IMG/VR virus record: IMGVR_UViG_3300006914_000015
Span: 1-49,123 of that record
DNA from: a virus
Reading direction: 5' to 3' (one strand)
Length of the DNA stretch: 49,123 nt
A program made the position numbers and the translations under genes. Of this stretch, positions 44,912-49,123 are shown piece by piece. Position 1 is the first letter of the stretch. The number at the start of each line of letters is the position of its first letter. Under the pieces are notes generated by a model. It did not search any database. It saw only the letters and a list, made by a program, of their open reading frames with translations, and was not told the origin of the DNA.

Positions 44912-45102
44912 CGGGGTGGATACCCGCTGCGCGGTGGCCCGGGGTAAGCACCCAGTCGTCCCACCCGGCTCGACTCAGCCCCCGGCCACCGCGCGCCCCA
45001 GACGTGCGCCGACCACCGGGGAGATAGGTCGGCGCACCAGCGTGCGGCGGCCGGGCGGGTCGGGCTCCCCGCCGAGGCTCGGGAGTTCTGCCCGGCCGCC
45101 GC
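44912..45102. ncRNA. four consecutive stem-loops (structured leader or site)
   Basis: Hairpin 1: CGGG/CCCG, 44912-44926. Hairpin 2: GCGCGGTGGCC (44929-44939) pairs with GGCCACCGCGC (44984-44994); GGGG/CCCC adds four pairs across one bulge, and AGTCG/CGACT closes an inner stem. Hairpin 3: GTGCGCCGACC (45004-45014) with GGTCGGCGCAC (45027-45037). Hairpin 4: GCGGCGGCCGGGC (45044-45056) with GCCCGGCCGCCGC (45090-45102), with inner CTCCC/GGGAG. No good gene lies here; a ribosome-binding site and ATG 45125 follow. Likely a structured 5' leader, small RNA or integration/transfer site. Confidence 0.6.
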
Positions 45103-45124
45103 GCCACCTCGACGAGGAGGAGCG

Positions 45125-45280
45125 ATGGACTGGCACTATCCGGCGCTGCGCTCCCCGTGGCTGTCCTGGCTCCCCAAGCGCTGCACGTGCGGCCGCTACC
45201 GGTGCCCGTCGCTTGTCAGGCAGGAACGCGCGCGGCGACGGCACGAGCTGGCCGAGTTCTGGGACGAGCGGCAGTGGTAG
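45125..45280 (+). CDS. 51-aa basic protein with Cys cluster
   Basis: 51 aa from ATG 45125 after GAGGAGGAGCG. WHYPALRSPWLSWLPKRCTC, GRYRCPSLVRQERARRRHEL. Strong site and stop-start overlap with the next gene support it. Cys-x-Cys and one more Cys suggest zinc binding; the Arg-rich part could bind nucleic acid, possibly the leader RNA. Function unknown. Confidence 0.7.
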   Translation: MDWHYPALRSPWLSWLPKRCTCGRYRCPSLVRQERARRRHELAEFWDERQW

Positions 45281-45519
45281 TCAAGCCGCGGTCACCGGCG
45301 CCGCCAGACCCCGAGTTCTCCGAGTGGCGGGCGCTGCGGATCGCCGAGCAGGAAGTCATCCTGGCGCGGCACTCGCCGGGCGGCGGCGACAGCTGCGAAG
45401 GATGCGCTGCGGTCGGCGGGAACTACCCCGGCTGGTCGTCTGCGTGGCCGTGCGGCAAGTACCGGGAGGCCCAGCGGCTGATCGACATGCTGTCGGGGCG
45501 AACCCCCGAGAGGGCGTAG
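45274..45519 (+). CDS. hypothetical small protein with Cys motifs
   Basis: 81 aa from GTG 45274, overlapping the preceding gene by seven bases. DPEFSEWRALRIAEQEVILA then GDSCEGCAAVGGNYPGWSS, a pattern found in actinobacterial integrative elements and phages. CEGC may bind metal. Unknown role. Confidence 0.66.
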   Translation: MVVKPRSPAPPDPEFSEWRALRIAEQEVILARHSPGGGDSCEGCAAVGGNYPGWSSAWPCGKYREAQRLIDMLSGRTPERA

Positions 45520-45521
45520 CC

Positions 45522-45911
45522 GTGCTCACCGAGACGCAGCGCCGCTGCACGGGCATCCCGATCACCTTCGACCGCGACACGCACGAGCCGGCCGCGCCGG
45601 TCGGCATGTTCGTCGTGGTGCCGCTGGAGTGCCCGCTGTGCCGGCTGCTCACCACGCGGTGGTGGGGTGTGGCGGGGTGTGCTGACGCACGTCGCGCCGC
45701 GGTTGCCGGACTAGCTGTCGCGCAGCCGTTCGACGACGACCCGGCGGAACACCCACGTCGTGCCGACCTGCGCGCCGACGAGCCGGCCGTTCTGGACCAT
45801 CTGGTGGACTGCCTGCCGGCTGACGCCCAGGATCGCCGCCGACTCGGCGAGCGAGACGAGGTCGGGGATGTGCCGGTCGCGGGCCACGAGCACACGGTAC
45901 ATGATGCTTGA
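45522..45911 (+). CDS. hypothetical Cys-containing protein, C-terminus uncertain
   Basis: 129 aa from GTG 45522, two bases after the preceding stop. Residues 1-65 look genuine (CTGIPITFDRDTHEPAAPVG, MFVVVPLECPLCRLLTTRWW). The remaining half lies antisense to the excisionase-like gene and may not be the original end, as relatives seem to stop near residue 65. Confidence 0.5.
   Translation: MLTETQRRCTGIPITFDRDTHEPAAPVGMFVVVPLECPLCRLLTTRWWGVAGCADARRAAVAGLAVAQPFDDDPAEHPRRADLRADEPAVLDHLVDCLPADAQDRRRLGERDEVGDVPVAGHEHTVHDA
45711..45902 (-). CDS. excisionase-like helix-turn-helix protein
   Basis: 63 aa from ATG 45902. LVSLAESAAILGVSRQAVHQ and NGRLVGAQVGTTWVFRR form an HTH_17/MerR-type winged helix, the fold of excisionases and small regulators. 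It probably directs integrase towards excision or represses its neighbours. It is transcribed divergently from the gene at 46002 over the TTGAC-N4-GTCAA sites. Confidence 0.78.
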   Translation of the reverse strand: MYRVLVARDRHIPDLVSLAESAAILGVSRQAVHQMVQNGRLVGAQVGTTWVFRRVVVERLRDS

Positions 45912-45921
45912 CGTGCGTCAA
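45908..45921. promoter_or_regulatory. operator TTGAC-N4-GTCAA, copy 1
   Basis: TTGACGTGCGTCAA is an inverted repeat six bases upstream of the excisionase start, where it could hide the ribosome-binding region or the start point. The same layout recurs at 45967-45980. Confidence 0.6.
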
Positions 45922-45966
45922 CGCTGCATGTGCGGGCGGGCCCGGGTGTCTAGCTGCTGCACACGG

Positions 45967-45994
45967 TTGACAATCGTCAAGCCCCCGGTACAGT
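45967..45994 (+). promoter_or_regulatory. promoter with operator copy 2
   Basis: TTGACA (45967-45972) and TACAGT (45989-45994) with a 16-bp spacer; ATG 46002 follows after seven bases, so the mRNA would be leaderless. TTGACAATCGTCAA (45967-45980) covers the -35. Both operators lie in the divergent region, so one protein could control both directions. Confidence 0.62.
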
Positions 45995-46001
45995 CATAGG
46001 C

Positions 46002-46160
46002 ATGACGACAGCCACCGCCCTCGGAAATCTCCGCGACGCCATCCGCGCCGAGATCATCGCCGAGTTCGTCGAGAAGCTCGAAGAGCTGCGCGACGGCAGC
46101 GAGATCGACCACTACCGCGACGGCATCGAGGACGCGATCGCGGTTCTCGAGGGAGAGTGA
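46002..46160 (+). CDS. 52-aa acidic helical protein
   Basis: 52 aa from ATG 46002. LGNLRDAIRAEIIAEFVEKL and EIDHYRDGIEDAIAVLEGE: amphipathic helices, very acidic. It begins the plus-strand unit that continues to 46802. Could be an antitoxin- or anti-repressor-like peptide; no family recognised. Confidence 0.66.
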   Translation: MTTATALGNLRDAIRAEIIAEFVEKLEELRDGSEIDHYRDGIEDAIAVLEGE

Positions 46161-46164
46161 CGAG

Positions 46165-46377
46165 ATGAAGACCATCGACGAGATCGCCGCCGAGCTGGTC
46201 GGTCACGGACAGGACGCCGAGGCCGTCGCCCTGACGATGATCCGCTGCCTCGACTACGACGCCGACCTGGTCCTTGACGCCGAGGCGTACCGGGCGGCCG
46301 TGCGGACGATCCTGGACGCGGCCGAGCGGGCGCGGACGACCATCCTCGCGCGGATGCGGGCGGAGCTGGGAGTGTGA
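46165..46377 (+). CDS. 70-aa helical protein
   Basis: 70 aa from ATG 46165, four bases after the preceding stop, with a GAGAGTGACGAG site. MKTIDEIAAELVGHGQDAEA, CLDYDADLVLDAEAY; helical and acidic. Unknown role, co-transcribed with the DUF6221 gene. Confidence 0.66.
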   Translation: MKTIDEIAAELVGHGQDAEAVALTMIRCLDYDADLVLDAEAYRAAVRTILDAAERARTTILARMRAELGV

Positions 46378-46802
46378 CCGGCGTGGACCTGGTGACGTTC
46401 CTGCGCGCCCGGCTGGACGAGCGGGAGGCGGCGGCGCAGTTGGCGGCTCCTTGGCCGTGGAAGTTGAACGCCGAGCGCGACGAAGTGATCGCCGAAGATG
46501 ACGAGTTGGTCGCTAACGTGTTCGCGCTGAGCAACAACCAGCTTCGCAACACTGCCACCCACATTGCCCTGAACGACCCGCAGTTCGTGCTCGACGACAT
46601 CGCGGCGAAGCGGCAGATCGTGGAGCACATCGCAGATCGGCTCAACCCAGAAGAAGCGGATGATCGATGGGAGGGAGCCGATGCCGAGACAGACGGCATG
46701 GCCACCTTCACGCTCTGCGCGCTCGCCGCGCCGTTCGCCTCGCACCCGGATTACGATCCAGCGTGGGCGCCCAGGGAGGTGACGGCCATGGGTGGCGACT
46801 GA
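46374..46802 (+). CDS. DUF6221 family protein
   Basis: 142 aa from GTG 46374 (GTGA overlap). VDLVTFLRARLDEREAAAQL, then VFALSNNQLRNTATHIALND, and DDIAAKRQIVEHIAD match DUF6221, a family found in actinobacteria and their phages with no known function. It ends just before a strong convergent terminator. Confidence 0.78.
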   Translation: MTGVDLVTFLRARLDEREAAAQLAAPWPWKLNAERDEVIAEDDELVANVFALSNNQLRNTATHIALNDPQFVLDDIAAKRQIVEHIADRLNPEEADDRWEGADAETDGMATFTLCALAAPFASHPDYDPAWAPREVTAMGGD

Positions 46803-46837
46803 ATGTCCCAATGTCGTGAACATAGAGACAGCGAAAC

Positions 46838-46861
46838 GGCCCCCGCCGAAGCGAGGGCCGC
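46838..46861. terminator. bidirectional hairpin terminator
   Basis: CGGCCCCCGC followed by CGAA and GCGAGGGCCG forms a 10-position stem with one mismatch, capped by a CGAA loop. It sits between the convergent ends of the plus-strand unit (46802) and the wrapped-around late operon (46891), so it can serve both. Confidence 0.75.
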
Positions 46862-46890
46862 GAGCATTGCTATCGCAGGTACCGCGGAGC

Positions 46891-47145
46891 CTACTCCGCC
46901 GGCTGCACCGGTTCCGTCGACTCGACCGGCTCGGCGTCGGGCTCGGGCTGGTTCGGGTCAGGCTGCGTCGGTGCGGTGGACAGGGTCACGGTGCCCTCCT
47001 TCGTGGCGATCCTCATCAGGTAGGCGATGCCGGTCTCTATGGCGGCCAGCCGCGCCAGCAAGTCCGCCGGCTCGTCGATGACCACCCGCAGGTGCACGTC
47101 ACGACAGGCCACGGCTATGGCTGCTGCCTGCGTCGCCATGGCCAC
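46891..47145 (-). CDS. late-operon end protein, hypothetical
   Basis: 84 aa from ATG 47145 (GTG at codon 17, VHLRVVIDEPADLL, is possible). A helical middle (LLARLAAIETGIAYLMRIA) and a disordered acidic/Pro tail (DPNQPEPDAEPVESTEPVQP). Last gene of the late operon. Unknown function. Confidence 0.6.
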   Translation of the reverse strand: MAMATQAAAIAVACRDVHLRVVIDEPADLLARLAAIETGIAYLMRIATKEGTVTLSTAPTQPDPNQPEPDAEPVESTEPVQPAE

Positions 47146-47276
47146 GCGATCGGGAGCGGGTCGACGAGCAGGTGCGCGGCGATGAACGCCAGCCCCAGCA
47201 GCAGCATGTTGACGGTGCCGATGTGCACACCAAACAGGGCGAGCAGGAACGTCAACAAGGCCAGGAACGCAAACAT
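47115..47276 (-). CDS. 53-aa two-helix membrane protein
   Basis: 53 aa from ATG 47276. Two hydrophobic helices, FLALLTFLLALFGVHIG and MLLLGLAFIAAHLLVD, then a basic end WPWRRRQQ. Short, with a cationic C-terminus as in small holins; located beside the holin-like gene. A second holin or antiholin is possible. Confidence 0.66.
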   Translation of the reverse strand: MFAFLALLTFLLALFGVHIGTVNMLLLGLAFIAAHLLVDPLPIAWPWRRRQQP

Positions 47277-47277
47277 C

Positions 47278-47538
47278 TCACACCGCCGTGGTTGTCACGG
47301 CCGGGTGCATCGTGCATCCGAGCCCGCAGGTCGGTCGCCCGGTGAGGCTGTTGGAGCCGATGGTGAAATGCTCGCACTGCCAGGCGGTGGGCGCTCCCAT
47401 CATTACCGGCTCGAAGTCCAGTGAGCAGATGAACTTCGCCATGCTCTCCGCATCCTCCCAGTCATCGGCCCACGGCAGGTGAAGCCGGCGTGCGGTCCGG
47501 GCCAGAGCCTCCCAGATGGCGGCTCGCAGGTACTTCAT
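47278..47538 (-). CDS. hypothetical protein in lysis region
   Basis: 86 aa from ATG 47538 (TGATG with the holin-like gene). YLRAAIWEALARTARRLHLP, then FICSLDFEPVMMGAPTAWQ and CEHFTIGSNSLTGRPTCGLG. Several Cys. It is downstream of the IS. Unknown function. Confidence 0.64.
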   Translation of the reverse strand: MKYLRAAIWEALARTARRLHLPWADDWEDAESMAKFICSLDFEPVMMGAPTAWQCEHFTIGSNSLTGRPTCGLGCTMHPAVTTTAV

Positions 47539-47759
47539 CAGTGGTTCCCCACGTACGGCCCGGTCACACCGGCCGGCGCGGCCGGCGGGGCGTTCTTGAC
47601 CTGCCACACAGCCCAGCCGGCGGTGACCCCGGCACCGATGGCGACACCCACCTCGGGCCAGCCGGGTAGTCCGCCCTTCTGGACGATGGCGGCGGCGAGC
47701 GCCGACGCGGTGGCGCCGAGGCCGGCGAGTAATGCTTTTCGTACCCTGGCCAACGTCAT
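47538..47759 (-). CDS. holin-like protein
   Basis: 73 aa from ATG 47759 (ATGA with the HNH gene). KALLAGLGATASALAAAIVQ, a middle loop with GWPEVGVAIGAGVTAGWAVW, then a short tail. Two helices and the sequence style match actinophage holins. It should form pores that release the endolysin. The IS lies upstream in its operon. Confidence 0.75.
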   Translation of the reverse strand: MTLARVRKALLAGLGATASALAAAIVQKGGLPGWPEVGVAIGAGVTAGWAVWQVKNAPPAAPAGVTGPYVGNH

Positions 47760-48237
47760 GAGCGGGGCTTCCTCTTCGCATCAGATCGGCGGCCCTGTTC
47801 GCGCCGACATGCGGGGCAGATACGAGCCTTTCCGTTGCGGGACCGCACGTAAGGATGACCCTGGGGACAGTGCATCTTGCGTGCGTTGTTCGCCATCGGG
47901 TTGCTGCCGCGAAGCGTGTTGACCCCGGCCGTAACGGGTTCCAGATGATCAGGGTTCACGCATGCGCGGTTGCGACATAGATGATCGAGAGTCATGTTGC
48001 CTGGAACCGGACCGACGAGGTGCTGGTACGCCCATCGGTGGGCGAGAGCCGATCCGGTGGTCGGCTTGAACTGGCCGTACCCACTGTAGATCTTCGATGC
48101 CGTCCACTCCCAGCAGACGCCCGACGCGTCAACCTTGGACCAGAAACGCTGTTCCTCTGTCGTGTATCCAGTGGCCGTTGCGTCACCGTAGCGACACCAC
48201 CGAACGTAGTGGGCCTTGCACAACCTACGCTTTTTGA
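47756..48237 (-). pseudogene. HNH endonuclease, C-terminal fragment split by the IS
   Basis: Reads from the IS end through KKRRLCKAHYVRWCRYGDAT. RFWSKVDASGVCWEWTASKI, AYQHLVGPVPGNMTLDHLC, NRACVNPDHLEPVT and ICPACRREQ cover the HNH core and a later zinc ribbon. Joined to 671-623 it is a complete 176-aa protein. TTG 48223 could restart translation, but the first zinc pair is lost. Confidence 0.9.
48230..48237. repeat. 8-bp target-site duplication (CTTTTTGA), copy 2
   Basis: CTTTTTGA directly before the outer end of the IS at 48238, identical to 615-622 beyond the other IS end. It belongs to the HNH coding sequence, and one copy is needed to restore the frame. Confidence 0.92.
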
Positions 48238-48262
48238 GGCTCTCCTGACTGATCCGTGGGTG
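48238..48262. repeat. IS terminal inverted repeat (transposase stop side)
   Basis: GGCTCTCCTGAC then TGAT and CCGTGGGTG. It matches the reverse complement of 590-614 at 22 of 25 positions; the three differences are in the middle four bases. Confidence 0.9.
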
Positions 48263-48272
48263 TATCTGGAGA

Positions 48273-49123
48273 TCATCTTCTGGGGAGTGTGGGTCGGTGA
48301 CCGCCGAGGCTGAGCATGGCCAGCGCGATGATGGCTTCGGCGGAGTGGAACCCGAACGCCACGCGCACGATGAGCCGGATCTTGGTGTTCATCGACTCGA
48401 CGAGGGCGTTGGACAGGCCGTGTTCGATCGAGGCGACGATCGCGTCGCGGTTGCGCACGACCCGTTGGGCAAGCGCTACGAAACTGGACAGTCGGCAGCG
48501 GCGAGCCCAGCTGATCCACCGGTCGAGTGCCTCGACCGCTTCGGGTGGGCTACGCCGGGCGATGGCGAACACGGTGCGCAGCCCTTCCTTCAGCGCCCAG
48601 GCTCGGTGCAGCGCCGGGTTCGTCTTGGCGATCCAGGCCAACTGCTCCCGCTGCCGCTCGGTCAGGTTCTCCGGGTTCTTCCACAGCGCCCAGCGGGCAT
48701 CCTTGAGCGCCTTGGTCACCCCGGTCGGGCTCTTGTTGCGGCTGTGACCGCGGGCCGCGCCACGGGCGGTGTTCCAGGCGATGCGCCGCTGTTCATCCAG
48801 CGCCGCGGTGGCCCAGGTGACCACGTGGTACGGGTCGGCGCCGCGGATGGCCTGCGGGCAGTGCTCGGCGAGGACCTCGCTCATCCACCTGGCGCTGTCG
48901 GAGGAGATATGGGTCAGCTGTGCGCACCGCTCGGGCCCGAGCCGGGTGAAGAACGCGGCCAGGCTGGCCTGGTCAGCGCCCTTACCGGCCCAGACCAGCC
49001 GGCCGGTGTCGTGGTCGACCACGACCAACAGGTACTTGTGGCCCTTGCGGTAGGAGATCTCGTCGATGCCGATGCGGCGCAGCCCGGCCAGCAGGTCCAC
49101 CCCGGCCTGCGTGTCGGCCCAGA
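48273..49123 (-). CDS. ISL3-family transposase, C-terminal part
   Basis: The DDE catalytic core. GIDEISYRKGHKYLLVV gives the first Asp, THISSDSARWMSEV the second, and NALVESMNTKIRLI the Glu; RGADPYHVVTWA and AWNTARGAARG are ISL3 signature stretches. Stop at 48273. The upstream part continues at 501-1 on the other side of the circle, giving 423 aa. Full-length and with all three catalytic acids, so the element should be able to move. Confidence 0.92.
   Translation of the reverse strand, partial: WADTQAGVDLLAGLRRIGIDEISYRKGHKYLLVVVDHDTGRLVWAGKGADQASLAAFFTRLGPERCAQLTHISSDSARWMSEVLAEHCPQAIRGADPYHVVTWATAALDEQRRIAWNTARGAARGHSRNKSPTGVTKALKDARWALWKNPENLTERQREQLAWIAKTNPALHRAWALKEGLRTVFAIARRSPPEAVEALDRWISWARRCRLSSFVALAQRVVRNRDAIVASIEHGLSNALVESMNTKIRLIVRVAFGFHSAEAIIALAMLSLGGHRPTLPRR
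49044..49123. repeat. 80-bp terminal direct repeat, right copy
   Basis: Exact copy of bases 1-80, inside the transposase gene. See the left copy: it is consistent with a circularly closed contig. Confidence 0.9.

Larger units (their letters stand above)
48238..49123 (-). mobile_element. ISL3-family insertion sequence, transposase C-terminal side
   Basis: Begins with the terminal repeat at 48238 and runs to the window end, where its last 80 bases repeat the window start. Together with 1-614 it makes a 1,420-bp element. Apart from the transposase gene, only 35 bp lie between the gene's stop and the outer end. Confidence 0.92.

Noticed and set aside
42941-45124. Search for attP core or tRNA-end sequence near the integrase
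   Set aside because: No T-arm-like GGTTCGA motif or clear core was seen. The core cannot be set without attL/attR or the host attB.
1-49123. tRNA or rRNA genes
   Set aside because: No cloverleaf with a recognisable T-arm was found in the gaps, including 4288-4448 and 24200-24456.

Overview
The window reads as one complete temperate phage genome (or an excised or plasmid-like prophage) of a high-GC actinomycete. A Micromonosporaceae-like host is inferred from the very GC-rich codons, frequent GTG/TTG starts, four-base ATGA/GTGA gene overlaps, and the WhiB, DUF397 and DUF6221 families. The host is not proven. The molecule is probably circular: bases 1-80 are repeated exactly at 49044-49123. 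Closing the circle there rebuilds one intact 1,420-bp ISL3-family insertion sequence, flanked by a perfect 8-bp target duplication (CTTTTTGA at 615-622 and 48230-48237). Removing it restores a 176-codon HNH endonuclease gene whose two halves lie at opposite ends of the window.

Layout. (1) Late operon, minus strand, read from about 24.8 kb down to 0.7 kb and on across the window ends to 46.9 kb. It holds HNH, small and large terminase, DUF935-type portal with a long C-terminal fusion, protease-scaffold with a nested scaffold start, decoration protein, HK97-fold capsid, connectors, an accessory virion cluster (secreted beta-helix protein, frameshifted HNH, a structural protein, a proline-rich fibre), neck and tail-completion proteins, major tail protein, tail assembly chaperones with a -1 frameshift site, a 714-aa tape measure, minor tail proteins, amidase endolysin, small membrane proteins, the IS-broken HNH, and a holin-like protein. 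It ends at a hairpin near 46.85 kb. (2) Early and replication operon, minus strand, from 42.4 kb down to 24.9 kb. It starts with a Cro-like HTH protein and holds many small overlapping genes, a C5-methylase-like protein, a PAPS-reductase-like ATP pyrophosphatase, a DnaQ-like exonuclease, WhiB, a RecB-like nuclease, primase-polymerase, RecA-like ATPase, LexA-type HTH, DNA methyltransferase and RuvC-like resolvase. (3) Control and integration region, 42.4-46.8 kb. It holds a plus-strand repressor and tyrosine integrase, a GntR regulator, an excisionase-like protein, several matched operators, a block of large RNA/DNA stem-loops at 44.91-45.10 kb, and small plus-strand genes.

How it fits together. 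Repressor and Cro-like genes diverge over a palindromic operator, forming a lysis-lysogeny switch. The GntR protein may control a plus-strand promoter through a 16-bp site also found near 44.18 kb. The replication genes surround a dense cluster of GGACGAG repeats that may be an origin or operator. The terminase end has a noncoding cos-like region. The IS sits upstream of the holin-like gene in the late operon, so it may impair lysis.

The most unusual signals are the four consecutive stem-loops at 44912-45102, the repeat cluster at 31239-31367, the accessory virion cluster, and a C5-methylase homologue lacking its cofactor loop. Functions are inferred from motifs and gene order read by eye; no database search was run.
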